Of a stretch of DNA of 64,000 nt, positions 44,206 through 55,227 are shown one piece after another. A program made the position numbers and the translations under genes. This DNA comes from Actinopolyspora lacussalsi (GTDB lineage: Bacteria > Actinomycetota > Actinomycetes > Mycobacteriales > Pseudonocardiaceae), in NCBI GenBank assembly GCA_030803735.1, contig JAURUC010000001.1:648501-712500 (forward strand). The letters run 5' to 3'. Within the stretch, counting starts at the first letter, position 1, and every line of letters starts with the position of its first letter. Below the pieces are notes generated by a model. It worked only from the letters and a program-made list of their open reading frames with translations. It did not search any database and had not been told where the DNA came from.

Positions 44206-45903
44206 ATGACCAAGAGCGTGGACGATCTTGCACGTGGTGACGAGGGGTCGAACGACCAGGACTCGGTGCACCTCGAGGAGCAGGCGTTCGGCGACAATCC
44301 GTTGGAAGTACGCGACACTGATCACTACACCCAAGAGTATGTCGGTGGATTCGTCGACAAGTGGGACGATCTGATCGATTGGAAGGCCCGCTACGAGAGC
44401 GAGGGGACCTTCTTCATCGATCAATTGCGTGCCCGTGGTGTCAAGACCGTGCTGGACGCAGCGACCGGGACCGGTTTCCACTCGGTCCGGCTGCTCGAAG
44501 AGGGTTTTGAGACCGTCAGCGCGGACGGCAGTCCGCAGATGCTGGCCAAGGCCTTCAGTAACGGACTGGAGTACGGTGGTCACATTCTGCGTGTGGTCAA
44601 CGCGGACTGGCGCTGGCTCAACCGCGACGTGCACGGTGAATACGACGCGATCATTTGCCTGGGTAACTCGTTTACCCACCTCTTCTCGGAGCGGGACCGC
44701 CGCAAGACGCTGGCGGAGTTCTACGCGATGCTCAAGCACGACGGTGTTCTGATCATCGACCAGCGTAACTACGATTCCATTCTGGACACCGGCTTCTCCA
44801 GTAAGCACACCTATTACTACGCCGGTGAGGACGTTTCCGCCGAGCCGGACCACATCGACGACGGTCTGGCGCGGTTCAAGTACACGTTCCCGGACAAGTC
44901 CGAATTCTTCCTGAACATGTACCCGCTGCGGAAGGACTATGTCCGGCGGCTCATGCGTGAGGTCGGTTTCCAGCGGATTGACACCTACGGTGACTTTCAG
45001 GAAACCTACGGTGACACGGAGCCGGACTTCTTCATCCACGTGGCGGAGAAGAACTACCGCACCGAGGACGAGTTCCTGGACATGTACTCCAACGCGGTCC
45101 ACACCGCGCGGGACTACTACAACTCCGAGGACGCGGACAACTTCTACTACCACGTCTGGGGAGGCAACGACATCCACGTCGGTCTCTACCAGACCCCGCA
45201 GGAGGACATCGCCGCGGCGAGCGAGCGCACTGTCCAGCGGATGGCGAGCAAGGTCGACATCGACGCCAACACCACCATCCTGGACTTGGGCGCGGGCTAC
45301 GGCGGTGCCGCCCGCTACCTGGCGCGAACCTACGGATGCAAGGTGACCTGCCTCAACCTCAGCGAGGTGGAGAACCAGCGCAACCGCGAGATCAGCCGTG
45401 CCGAGGGCCTCGATCACCTCATCGAGGTGGCCGACGGCTCGTTCGAGGACATCCCCTACCAGGACAATGCCTTCGACATCGTCTGGTCGCAGGACTCCTT
45501 CCTGCACAGCGGTGACCGCACCAGGGTGATGGAGGAGATCTCCAGGGTCCTCAAGCCCAAGGGCTCGGTGCTGTTCACCGACCCGATGGCCGCCGACTCG
45601 GCCGAGAAGAGCGCGCTCGGGCCGATCCTGGACCGGCTGCACCTGGACTCGCTCGGGTCCCCCGGCTTCTACCGCAAGGAGCTGACCAGGCTCGGGCTGC
45701 AGAACGTCGAGTTCGAGGACCTCAGCGAGTACCTGCCGCTGCACTACGGCCGGGTGCTGGAAGTTCTGGAAAGCCGGGAGAACGAACTCGCCGACTTCAT
45801 CGGCGAGGAATACCGGACTCGCATGAAGACCGGCCTGCGCAACTGGGTGCAGGGCGGCAATGGCGGGAACCTTGCCTGGGGCATCATCCACGCCAAGGCA
45901 TGA
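44206..45903 (+). CDS. Fused glycine/sarcosine and sarcosine/dimethylglycine N-methyltransferase (betaine synthase)
   Basis: A 565-residue two-domain enzyme that methylates glycine three times to glycine betaine with S-adenosylmethionine. The first domain (about 35-270) is the glycine/sarcosine methyltransferase, motif I VLDAATGTGFHSVRLLEEG at 82-100; the second (about 290-565) is the sarcosine/dimethylglycine methyltransferase, motif I ILDLGAGYGGAARYLARTYG near 360-379 and VWSQDSFLHSGD. The fused form and length match the Actinopolyspora halophila enzyme as I remember it; other halophiles use two genes. GGGAG seven bases before ATG 44206 sets the start; a longer frame from 44053 has none. 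Betaine is a compatible solute, so expression should follow salt stress. First gene of the methyl-cycle operon. Confidence 0.96.
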   Translation: MTKSVDDLARGDEGSNDQDSVHLEEQAFGDNPLEVRDTDHYTQEYVGGFVDKWDDLIDWKARYESEGTFFIDQLRARGVKTVLDAATGTGFHSVRLLEEGFETVSADGSPQMLAKAFSNGLEYGGHILRVVNADWRWLNRDVHGEYDAIICLGNSFTHLFSERDRRKTLAEFYAMLKHDGVLIIDQRNYDSILDTGFSSKHTYYYAGEDVSAEPDHIDDGLARFKYTFPDKSEFFLNMYPLRKDYVRRLMREVGFQRIDTYGDFQETYGDTEPDFFIHVAEKNYRTEDEFLDMYSNAVHTARDYYNSEDADNFYYHVWGGNDIHVGLYQTPQEDIAAASERTVQRMASKVDIDANTTILDLGAGYGGAARYLARTYGCKVTCLNLSEVENQRNREISRAEGLDHLIEVADGSFEDIPYQDNAFDIVWSQDSFLHSGDRTRVMEEISRVLKPKGSVLFTDPMAADSAEKSALGPILDRLHLDSLGSPGFYRKELTRLGLQNVEFEDLSEYLPLHYGRVLEVLESRENELADFIGEEYRTRMKTGLRNWVQGGNGGNLAWGIIHAKA

Positions 45904-45960
45904 CAGGCCGTCGAGTACGAAGAATAATCGAAGCAACAAGCAGTGAGGTGAAGATCAGCC

Positions 45961-47163
45961 GTGACTGAGATGAACCGCAGGTTGTTTACCAGTGAGTCCG
46001 TGACCGAGGGCCACCCGGACAAGATGGCCGACTCGATCAGTGACGCGATCCTGGACGCGATGCTGGCGCAGGACCCGCGTTCGCGTGTGGCCATGGAGAC
46101 CATGATCACCACGGGTCAGGTGCACCTGGCCGGTGAGGTCACCACCGCCGCCGACGTGGACCTGCCCGCGATCGTGCGGGAGAAGGTCCTGGAGATCGGG
46201 TACGACAACTCGGCCAAGGGCTTCGACGGCGATTCCTGCGGCATCAACGTCTCGATCGACGCGCAGTCGCCGGACATCGGTCAGGGTGTCGATACCGCGC
46301 ACGAGTCCCGTGTCGATGGTGTCATCGACGAGATCGCCCAGCAGGGCGCCGGTGACCAGGGGCTCATGTTCGGCTACGCCTCGAACGAGACCGACGAGCT
46401 GATGCCGCTGCCGATCGCCCTGGCGCACCGCATGTCCCGCAGGCTCACCAGGGTCCGCACCGAGGGTGTGCTGCCCTACCTGCGTGCCGACGGCAAGACC
46501 CAGGTCACGGTCGAGTACGCGGGTGACCAGCCGGTCCGGCTGGACACCGCCGTGCTGTCCACGCAGCACGCCGGCGACATCGACCTCGACGCCATGCTGG
46601 CTCCCGACATCCGTGAGCACGTCATCAACCCGGAGATCGAGCGTGTCGGCCTCGACACCACCGACCTCCGCCTGCTGGTGAATCCGACGGGTCGGTTCGT
46701 CACGGGTGGTCCGATGGGTGACTGTGGTCTGACGGGCCGCAAGATCATTGTGGACACCTACGGTGGTATGGCGCGGCACGGTGGTGGCGCGTTCTCGGGT
46801 AAGGACCCGTCGAAGGTGGACCGGTCGGCGGCTTATGCCACTCGGTGGGTGGCCAAGAACGCGGTGGCCGCGGGGTTGGCGAACCGGATCGAGGTGCAGA
46901 CGGCCTACGCGATCGGTAAGGCGGCTCCGGTGGGGCTGTTCGTGGAGACGTTCGGCACCGAGAACGTGGATCCGGTCAAGATTCAGGCCGCGATCAACGA
47001 GGTGTTCGATCTGCGTCCGGCGGCGATCATCCGTGATCTGGATCTGCTGCGGCCGATCTACGCGCCGACGGCGGCCTACGGGCACTTCGGGCGTACGGAT
47101 GTGGACCTGCCCTGGGAACGCACCGACCGCGTCGAGGCCCTGAAGAGCGCCGCGGGCCTCTGA
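45961..47163 (+). CDS. metK: S-adenosylmethionine synthetase
   Basis: A 400-residue methionine adenosyltransferase that makes SAM from methionine and ATP. Signatures are complete: [50 protein letters not shown] and the C-terminal [11 protein letters not shown] 45961 is the start, 57 bp after the betaine synthase; GTGAGGTGAAG lies upstream and an ATG follows three codons in. Its product feeds the upstream methyltransferase directly. Between about 46678 and 47103 the codon style switches from C-ending to G/T-ending codons and back, as if part had been exchanged with a second metK copy. A long palindrome follows the gene. Confidence 0.96.
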   Translation: MTEMNRRLFTSESVTEGHPDKMADSISDAILDAMLAQDPRSRVAMETMITTGQVHLAGEVTTAADVDLPAIVREKVLEIGYDNSAKGFDGDSCGINVSIDAQSPDIGQGVDTAHESRVDGVIDEIAQQGAGDQGLMFGYASNETDELMPLPIALAHRMSRRLTRVRTEGVLPYLRADGKTQVTVEYAGDQPVRLDTAVLSTQHAGDIDLDAMLAPDIREHVINPEIERVGLDTTDLRLLVNPTGRFVTGGPMGDCGLTGRKIIVDTYGGMARHGGGAFSGKDPSKVDRSAAYATRWVAKNAVAAGLANRIEVQTAYAIGKAAPVGLFVETFGTENVDPVKIQAAINEVFDLRPAAIIRDLDLLRPIYAPTAAYGHFGRTDVDLPWERTDRVEALKSAAGL

Positions 47164-47188
47164 CAGCCGCATAGCGACGTTTCGTCGA

Positions 47189-47224
47189 CGCCGCGGGGCG
47201 CGGAAGCTTCCGCGCCCCGCGGCG
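47189..47224 (+). terminator. 36-bp perfect palindrome between metK and the adenosine kinase gene
   Basis: Two 18-bp arms (47189-47206 and 47207-47224) meet without spacer at AAGCTT; as RNA they give a stem of about 16 bp. It begins 26 bases after the metK stop and 86 bases before the next start codon. There is no T-run, so it may be a partial terminator, an RNA-processing or a stabilising element that sets more of the first two products than of the rest. Confidence 0.7.
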
Positions 47225-47309
47225 TGGCGAACAATGCCAGGTTCGCTCATCCACGACCGCGGGCCGGTGCCGCGAGATGGTCACCGGCCCTGGTGAAGGA
47301 GTTTTCCCA

Positions 47310-48284
47310 GTGCAAATTGCGGTGACCGGTTCAATCGCCACCGACCACCTGATGTCCTTCCCGGGCAAGATCGCCGATCAGCTCATCGCCGACCGGCTCG
47401 ACCAGGTTTCGCTTTCCTTCCTCGTGAACCAGCTCGAGGTGCGCCGCGGCGGTGTCGCGGGCAACATCACCTTCGGCCTCGGCCAGCTCGGTGTGACACC
47501 GCTGCTGGTGGGCGCGGTCGGCGAGGACTTCGCCGAGTACCGCGCGTGGCTGGACCGGCACGGTGTCGACACCAGTGCGGTCCACACCTCCAAGACGGCT
47601 CACACCGCTCGGTTCACCTGCACCACCGACGAGAGCCAGAACCAGATCGCCTCGTTCTACCCCGGTGCGATGTCCGAGGCCAGCGAGATCGAGCTCAAGC
47701 CCATCTCCGACCGGGTGGGCGGCCTGGACCTCGTGATCGTCTCGGCCAACGATCCGGAAGCGATGGTGCGCCACAGCCAGGAGTGCCGCGATCGCGGATT
47801 CGACTTCGTCGCGGACCCGGGCCAGCAGCTCGCCCTCATGGACGGGCCGCAGATCCGTAAGCTGGTGGAGGGTGCCAAGTACCTGTTCACCAACGAGTAC
47901 GAGCACAGCCTGCTGCTGCAGAGCACCGGCATGTCGCACGCCGAGGTGCTCGACCAGGTCGGCATGTGGGTCACCTCGCTCGGTGAGAACGGTGTGCGCA
48001 TTGAGTCCAAGTCGGCCGAGACGGTCGAGATCGCCCCGGTCAAGCCCAAGCAGGTCGGCGACCCCACCGGTGTGGGTGACGCGCTGCGCGCGGGCTTCCT
48101 GGCCGGCCTGGCCAACGGCCTGGGCCTCGAGCGTTCCATTCAGCTCGGGTGCACCCTGGCGACAACATCCCTGGAAACCGACGGACCGCAGGAATACGAG
48201 GTCGAGAAGGGCTCGTTCGTTTCGAGGTTCGCCGAGGCCTACGGCAAGCAGGCCGCGGGCGAGATCGAATCCGTGCTTCGCTGA
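47310..48284 (+). CDS. Adenosine kinase (PfkB family)
   Basis: A 324-residue PfkB-family sugar kinase of the mycobacterial adenosine kinase type, the same length as the Mycobacterium enzyme as I recall it. The opening VTGSIATDHLMSFPGKIAD, the RRGGVAGNITFGLGQLG substrate segment and the anion-hole/catalytic QVGDPTGVGDALRAGF are diagnostic. It phosphorylates the adenosine that AhcY releases, pulling that reversible reaction forward. GTG 47310 with GAAGGA about ten bases upstream is the start. Ribokinase-like alternatives are less likely given the methyl-cycle neighbours. Confidence 0.9.
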   Translation: MQIAVTGSIATDHLMSFPGKIADQLIADRLDQVSLSFLVNQLEVRRGGVAGNITFGLGQLGVTPLLVGAVGEDFAEYRAWLDRHGVDTSAVHTSKTAHTARFTCTTDESQNQIASFYPGAMSEASEIELKPISDRVGGLDLVIVSANDPEAMVRHSQECRDRGFDFVADPGQQLALMDGPQIRKLVEGAKYLFTNEYEHSLLLQSTGMSHAEVLDQVGMWVTSLGENGVRIESKSAETVEIAPVKPKQVGDPTGVGDALRAGFLAGLANGLGLERSIQLGCTLATTSLETDGPQEYEVEKGSFVSRFAEAYGKQAAGEIESVLR

Positions 48285-48305
48285 AGCGTTCGGGAAGGCA
48301 GCGTG

Positions 48306-51300
48306 ATGACGAAACAGGAAGAATCGGGCCGTCGGGACAACGACCCGAGCGGGTTTCTCACGGCCATCGCCGAACGTGTGCTCGTCGGGGACGGCGGCAT
48401 GGGTACGGCGCTGCAGGAGCACGACCTGACCCTGGAGGACTTCAACAACCTCGAAGGTTGCAACGAGATCCTCAACGAGACGCGCCCCGACGTCGTGCGC
48501 TCGGTCTACCGGGGCTTCCTGAAGAACGGCTCGGACGCCATCGAGTCGAACACGTTCGGCTGCAACCTGCCGAACCTCGGTGAGTACGGGATCGAGGACA
48601 GGATCCGTGACCTCTCCGAGAAGGGTGTGGCGCTGGCCCGGGAGTGCTGTGACGAGTACTCCACGCCGGAGAAGCCGCGTTTCATTCTGGGGTCGATGGG
48701 TCCCGGAACCAAGCTGCCCACTCTGGGACACGCCCCGTACGCCGACCTGCGGGACGCCTACTACGAGCAGGTACTGGGCATGCTCGACGGCGGCGTCGAC
48801 GTGATCCTGGTCGAGACCTCGCAGGACCTGCTGCAGACCAAGGCGTCCATCGTCGCGGCCAAGCGCGCGATGGCCACGCAGCGGAAGTGGGTTCCGATCA
48901 TCGCCCACGTCACCGTGGAGCAGACCGGCACCATGCTGGTCGGGTCCGAGATCGGTGCGGCGCTGACGGCGTTGGAGCCGCTCGGCATCGACATGATCGG
49001 CATGAACTGCGCGACCGGGCCCGCCGAGATGAGCGAGCACCTGCGGGTGCTGGCCGATCACGCGCGGGTGCCGATCTCGGTCATGCCCAACGCCGGGCTG
49101 CCCGAGCTGGGCCCCAACGGCGCGGTGTACCCGCTGCAGCCCGCCGAACTGGCCGAGGCGTTGGTCGACTTCGCCAACAACTACGGTGCTCGGCTGGTCG
49201 GTGGCTGCTGTGGTGTGACCGGCGAACACGTTCGCCAGGTCGCCGAGGCGGTATCCGAGCTGAGTCCGGCGGAGCGGGAGCCGGAGATCGTTCCGTCGAT
49301 CTCCTCGATGTACCAGGCGATCCCGTTCGAGCAGGAAGCCTCGATCCTCAACGTCGGCGAGCGCACCAACGCCAACGGCTCCAAGGCGTTCCGCGAGGCG
49401 ATGCTGGAGGAGCGCTACGAGGACTGCGTCGAGATCGCGAAGGGGCAGACCCGCGAGGGCGCCCACATGCTCGACCTGTGCGTGGACTACGTGGGCCGCG
49501 ACGGCACCCACGACATGCGCGAGCTGGCTTCCCGGCTGGCCACCGCCTCGACGCTGCCGGTCATGGTGGACTCCACCGAGGCCGACGTCATCGAGGTCGG
49601 CCTGGAGCACCTCGGCGGTCGGTGCGCGATCAACTCGATCAACTACGAGGACGGCACCGAGGAGGGCGGTCGTTACGACCGGGTCATGAAGATGGCCGTC
49701 GAGCACGGTGCCACCGTGGTGTGCACCTGCATCGACGAGGAGGGCCAGGCCCGCACCGCCGAGTGGAAGCTGCGGGTGGCCGAGCGGATCATCGAGGATC
49801 TGACCGGGAACTGGGGTCTGGACAAGTCCGCGATCATCATCGACCTCCTGGTATTCCCGATCACCACCGGTCAGGAGGAGGTCCGGCAGGACGCCATCGA
49901 GACGATCAACGCCATCCGGGAGCTCAAGACGCGGCACCCGGAGGTGCAGACCACGCTGGGTCTGTCCAACGTCTCGTTCGGTCTCAACGCCGCGGCCCGC
50001 CAGGTGCTCAACTCGGTCTTCCTCAACGAGTGCCGGGAAGCCGGTCTGGACAGTGCCATCCTGCACGCGTCCAAGATCCTGCCGATGAACAAGATCGACG
50101 AGGAATCTCGCCAGGTCGCGCTGGACCTCGTCTACGACCGGCGGACCGAGGCCACCGAGACCGAGGAAGCCTACGACCCGCTGCAGAAGCTGATGGCCCT
50201 GTTCGAGGGCAAGTCGGCCGAGACCACCGGTTCGTCCAAGGCCGAGGAGCTGGCGGCCCTGCCGTTGTTCGAGCGGTTGGAGCAGCGCATCGTCGACGGC
50301 GAGAAGAACGGTCTGAACGCCGATCTCGACGAGGCGATGCAGGAGAAGAAGCCGCTCGAGATCGTCAACGACACGTTGCTGTCGGGGATGAAGACGGTCG
50401 GTGACCTCTTCGGCGCGGGTCAGATGCAGCTGCCCTTCGTGCTGCAGGCCGCCGAGATCATGAAGACCGCGGTGGCCCACCTCGAGCCACACATGGAGAA
50501 GGACGACTCGGGTGGCAAGGGCAGATTGCTGCTGGCCACGGTCAAGGGCGATGTGCACGACATCGGCAAGAACCTGGTCGACATCATCGTGTCCAACAAC
50601 GGCTACGAGGTGGTCAACATCGGCATCAAGCAGCCGATCAACACCATTCTCGAAGAGGCCGAGAAGAACAACGTCGACGCGATCGGCATGTCCGGACTGC
50701 TGGTCAAGTCCACGGTCATCATGAAGGACAACCTGGAGGAGATGAACTCCAGGGGAATCGCGGAGAAGTACCCGGTTCTGCTGGGTGGTGCCGCTCTGAC
50801 CAGGTCCTTCGTCGAGAACGACCTCGACGAGATGTACCAGGGCGACGTGCGCTACGCCAAGGACGCCTTCGAGGGGCTCAAGCTCATGGACCGCATCATG
50901 CAGTCCAAGCGCGGCGAGAACCCCGAGGAGGACGAGGCGGAACAGGCCAAGAAGGCCGAGCGCAAGGCCAGGCGCGAGCGTTCCAACCGGATCGCGGAGA
51001 AGCGCAAGGCCGAGCAGGGGCCGGAACCGGACGAGCGCGACGACAGCGTCCGCTCCGACGTCGACGCCGACGTTCCCGTTCCCACGCCGCCGTTCTGGGG
51101 TTCCAAGGTCGTCAAGGGACTTTCCAGCAACGAGTACCTCGCGCTGCTCGACGAACGTGCCACGTTCTTCGGACAGTGGGGGCTGCGCGGTGCCAAGAAG
51201 GGACAGGGGCCCAGCTACGAGGAGCTCGTCGAGAGCGACGGTCGTCCCCGGCTGCGCGCCTGGATGGACGAGCTCGCGACCAAGGGCATCCTGCAGCACG

Positions 51301-51911
51301 CGGCGCTGGTCTACGGCTACTTCCCGTGCGTGTCCGAGGGCAACGACCTGATCGTGCTCGACAAGGACTCCCCGGACGCTCCGGAACGGTTCCGGTTCAA
51401 CTTCCCGAGGCAGAAGCGGGACCGCAGGCTGTGCCTGGCCGACTTCTACCGCTCGAGGGAGAAGGCCGAGGCCACCGGCCAGGTGGACGTGCTGCCGCTG
51501 CAGCTGGTCACGATGGGGCAGCCCATCGCCGACTACGCCAACGAGCTGTTCGCCGCCGACGCCTACCGGGACTACCTGGAGATCCACGGTCTCGGTGTGC
51601 AGCTGACAGAGGCGATGGCCGAGTACTGGCACCGTCGCATCCGCCGCGAGCTGCAGTGGTCCTCCGGCGAGACGGTCGCCTCCGAGGACCCGGACAACGT
51701 CGAGGAGTTCTTCAAGCTCGGCTACCGCGGTGCCCGCTTCTCGCTCGGCTACGGTGCTTGCCCCGATCTGGAGGACCGCGCCAAGATCGTCGAACTGCTC
51801 GGCGCGGAGAACATCGGCGTGGAACTCTCGGAGGAGTACCAGCTCCATCCGGAGCAGTCCACCGATGCCATCGTCGCGGTCCACCCCGAGGCCAAGTACT
51901 TCAACACCTGA
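48306..51911 (+). CDS. metH: Cobalamin-dependent methionine synthase
   Basis: A 1201-residue MetH with all four modules: homocysteine-binding (about 1-330, Zn Cys residues in MNCATG and GGCCGVTGEH), methyltetrahydrofolate-binding (about 340-620, NVGERTNANGSKAF), cobalamin cap and B12 domain (about 640-880, KGDVHDIGKN with axial His751), and SAM-dependent reactivation domain (about 960-1200, RLTEAMAEYWH-like and YRGARFSLGYGACPD). It remethylates homocysteine to methionine, with methyl groups from MetF. A charged linker (PEEDEAEQAKKAERKARRER) joins the last two modules. ATG 48306 has GGAAGG upstream; a GTG one codon earlier is possible. Confidence 0.97.
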   Translation: MTKQEESGRRDNDPSGFLTAIAERVLVGDGGMGTALQEHDLTLEDFNNLEGCNEILNETRPDVVRSVYRGFLKNGSDAIESNTFGCNLPNLGEYGIEDRIRDLSEKGVALARECCDEYSTPEKPRFILGSMGPGTKLPTLGHAPYADLRDAYYEQVLGMLDGGVDVILVETSQDLLQTKASIVAAKRAMATQRKWVPIIAHVTVEQTGTMLVGSEIGAALTALEPLGIDMIGMNCATGPAEMSEHLRVLADHARVPISVMPNAGLPELGPNGAVYPLQPAELAEALVDFANNYGARLVGGCCGVTGEHVRQVAEAVSELSPAEREPEIVPSISSMYQAIPFEQEASILNVGERTNANGSKAFREAMLEERYEDCVEIAKGQTREGAHMLDLCVDYVGRDGTHDMRELASRLATASTLPVMVDSTEADVIEVGLEHLGGRCAINSINYEDGTEEGGRYDRVMKMAVEHGATVVCTCIDEEGQARTAEWKLRVAERIIEDLTGNWGLDKSAIIIDLLVFPITTGQEEVRQDAIETINAIRELKTRHPEVQTTLGLSNVSFGLNAAARQVLNSVFLNECREAGLDSAILHASKILPMNKIDEESRQVALDLVYDRRTEATETEEAYDPLQKLMALFEGKSAETTGSSKAEELAALPLFERLEQRIVDGEKNGLNADLDEAMQEKKPLEIVNDTLLSGMKTVGDLFGAGQMQLPFVLQAAEIMKTAVAHLEPHMEKDDSGGKGRLLLATVKGDVHDIGKNLVDIIVSNNGYEVVNIGIKQPINTILEEAEKNNVDAIGMSGLLVKSTVIMKDNLEEMNSRGIAEKYPVLLGGAALTRSFVENDLDEMYQGDVRYAKDAFEGLKLMDRIMQSKRGENPEEDEAEQAKKAERKARRERSNRIAEKRKAEQGPEPDERDDSVRSDVDADVPVPTPPFWGSKVVKGLSSNEYLALLDERATFFGQWGLRGAKKGQGPSYEELVESDGRPRLRAWMDELATKGILQHAALVYGYFPCVSEGNDLIVLDKDSPDAPERFRFNFPRQKRDRRLCLADFYRSREKAEATGQVDVLPLQLVTMGQPIADYANELFAADAYRDYLEIHGLGVQLTEAMAEYWHRRIRRELQWSSGETVASEDPDNVEEFFKLGYRGARFSLGYGACPDLEDRAKIVELLGAENIGVELSEEYQLHPEQSTDAIVAVHPEAKYFNT

Positions 51912-51972
51912 CAGGCGGCAGGCGCGACACTGGCCGAAAGCTGCCCGATAGAGAAAACGAGGAAGGGAAAAC

Positions 51973-53436
<1,464 letters not shown>

Positions 53437-53465
53437 TCCGGCTCGGTTCGCACGCTGATGCGTTC

Positions 53466-53498
53466 GGGGCGGCCACTGCCCGAGGTGGTGGCCGCCCC
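53466..53498 (+). terminator. Hairpin between ahcY and metF
   Basis: GGGGCGGCCAC (53466-53476) pairs perfectly with GTGGCCGCCCC (53488-53498), 11-nt loop. No T-run. It may reduce transcription into metF or end the operon, with metF then using its own promoter in the following 100 bp. Confidence 0.6.
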
Positions 53499-53597
53499 GG
53501 CACACCGAGTGGAACCGGCCCTCGTCGCCTGTCGGCGAACCCGAATCCCGGCGGGGGCCGTTCCGAGCCGGTGAGAACAACACAAGGAGGCCAGCAC

Positions 53598-54491
53598 GTG
53601 ACCCGGGTCGTGGACCGGCTACAGCCGGGCAGGACCGTGTTCTCGGTGGAATTCTTCCCGCCGCGCAACGACGACGAAGAGCGGATCCTCTGGAAAGCCG
53701 TGCGCGAGCTGGAACCGCTGGACCCCGCCTACGTGTCCGTCACGTACGGTGCGGGTGGCTCCAGCAGGGACCGCACGATTCGCACGGTCGGGCGTATCGC
53801 CCAGGAAACCACCATGCTGCCGATGGCGCACCTTACCGGTGTGGACCATTCCAAGGACGAGCTCCGGCACGTCGTCGGATCGCTGGCGAGCGAGGGTATC
53901 CAAAACATTCTGGCGATCCGGGGAGACCCGCCCGGTGATCCGATGGGGGAGTGGATTCCGCATCCGGACGGGATCCTCTACGCCGACGAGCTGGTTCGGC
54001 TGGTTCGTTCCTGCGGTGACTTCTCGGTCGGCGTAGCCGCCTTCCCGCACATGCACCCGCGTTCGACGGATATCGAGACCGAGACCGATCACCTGGTCAA
54101 CAAGATCAGGGCGGGTTCCGAATTCGCCGTGGCGCAGCTGTTCCTGCAGCCGGAGTACTTCCTGCGGTTGCGTGACCGGCTCGCTGCCCGCGACTGCCAC
54201 GCCCCCCTCCTACCGGGTGTGATGCCGATAACCACGCCGAAGGTGCTGAGCAAGTTCCAGCATCTCGCCGGGGTTCCCGTACCCGCCGAGGTCTCCAACG
54301 TGCTGGACCCGTTGGTCGACGACCCGAAGGCCTTCCGCGCGGCGGGAATCGAACTGAGCACCAAGCTGTGCGAGCGGTTGATCTCCGAAGGAGTCCCCGG
54401 ACTGCACTTCTACAGCCTCAACCGGGCCAAGGCCACCCGCGAGGTGGTGGACAACCTCGGACTGGCGGAGGGAGTCCTGCAGCCCGCCTGA
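53598..54491 (+). CDS. metF: Methylenetetrahydrofolate reductase
   Basis: A 297-residue FAD enzyme that reduces methylene- to methyl-tetrahydrofolate, the methyl donor for MetH. It starts with the family signature FSVEFFPPRNDDEE, then VSVTYGAGGSSRDRT, ILAIRGDPP, VAAFPHMHP and AQLFLQPEYFLRLRD, and ends with HFYSLNRAKATREV. AGGAGG eight bases before GTG 53598 sets the start rather than the ATG at 53571. It is the last gene of the methyl-cycle block, separated from ahcY by 161 bp and a hairpin, and closed by a T-tailed terminator. Confidence 0.95.
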   Translation: MTRVVDRLQPGRTVFSVEFFPPRNDDEERILWKAVRELEPLDPAYVSVTYGAGGSSRDRTIRTVGRIAQETTMLPMAHLTGVDHSKDELRHVVGSLASEGIQNILAIRGDPPGDPMGEWIPHPDGILYADELVRLVRSCGDFSVGVAAFPHMHPRSTDIETETDHLVNKIRAGSEFAVAQLFLQPEYFLRLRDRLAARDCHAPLLPGVMPITTPKVLSKFQHLAGVPVPAEVSNVLDPLVDDPKAFRAAGIELSTKLCERLISEGVPGLHFYSLNRAKATREVVDNLGLAEGVLQPA

Positions 54492-54515
54492 GTCGTCGCG
54501 GTCGTCGGCCCTCCG

Positions 54516-54557
54516 GTGCCGCCGCCCCTCCTCCGACGGGGAGGCGGCGGCACTTTT
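54516..54557 (+). terminator. Rho-independent terminator after metF
   Basis: GTGCCGCCGCC (54516-54526) pairs with GGCGGCGGCAC (54543-54553), with inner C/G pairs extending the stem, followed directly by TTTT. It is 25 bases after the metF stop and is the clearest intrinsic terminator in the window. Confidence 0.88.
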
Positions 54558-54686
54558 CGTTGGAGGGGGCGTCATCCGGTGGAGCGCAGCTCGCCGCTCG
54601 AGAGCGGCCCGGCCGCGGCAAGGCGCCGCCTCACTTGCCGGTGGCCGCTTCCCCGCGAGTTCTTTCAACTTCTCCTCCCACTCGGC

Positions 54687-55115
54687 TCACCCGCTCGTCC
54701 CGAGCTGCTTGCTCAACCAGGGACCGTCCGAACAGACCCAGTACGCTACGAACACTCCCTCGCGAAACCGCAGTATGTCGTTGCCCGTGAACTCCACCTC
54801 GGTGCCCGCTGCCGCCGTCGCTCCCGGAACGCCGCCCGCGTAGGTGCCGGTGCCGAGCCATCTCGCGCTGAGCAGATCGCCTTCGACGATCGGTCCGACC
54901 TCGAGCGTGAATCGCAGTTCCTCGAACGGTTGCCTTCCCAGCTCCACCAGCCTCGTCAGACCGGCCGGTCCTACCAGCTCCCGCTCGGTTCCGGGGCGGA
55001 TCTCGCCGTGGTGGATGGCGAAGTCCTCGCTGACGATCTCCCGGGCCACGCCGTGCTCCCCGGCCCACAGCTCGTTCAGCCAACGCCGGTACAGGTTCTT
55101 CGCCGTTTCGCTCAA
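54687..55115 (-). CDS. SnoaL-like (NTF2 fold) protein
   Basis: A 142-residue protein with the NTF2/SnoaL cone fold: NLYRRWLNELWAGEHGVAREI, VSEDFAIHHGEIRPGTE with paired His, and FTGNDILRFREGVFVAYWVCSD are typical of the polyketide-cyclase-like/ester-cyclase group. Its catalytic role is unknown. TTG 55115, next to GGGGGCGGA, is preferred as start; the frame is open to 55295 but gives an Arg-rich lead without a ribosome site. It lies 112 bp behind the E1 gene and may be the last gene of that unit. Confidence 0.72.
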   Translation of the reverse strand: MSETAKNLYRRWLNELWAGEHGVAREIVSEDFAIHHGEIRPGTERELVGPAGLTRLVELGRQPFEELRFTLEVGPIVEGDLLSARWLGTGTYAGGVPGATAAAGTEVEFTGNDILRFREGVFVAYWVCSDGPWLSKQLGTSG

Positions 55116-55227
55116 TTCCGCCCCCTGGCGTGGTGCACCGTGCTCCCAACAGCGTGGTGCTCGGTGTTGTCTTCCCGGCGGAACCGTCCCGCCCCCACGG
55201 CGAACCGGCCGGTCACCCGCTGGCCGG

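Noticed and set aside
43942..45939. A 665-codon reverse frame over the betaine synthase
   Set aside because: Antisense to the full-length fused methyltransferase; no ribosome site or family features.
53437..53597. An SAH or SAM riboswitch before metF
   Set aside because: Only a simple 11-bp hairpin is seen; no pseudoknot core or conserved loop.
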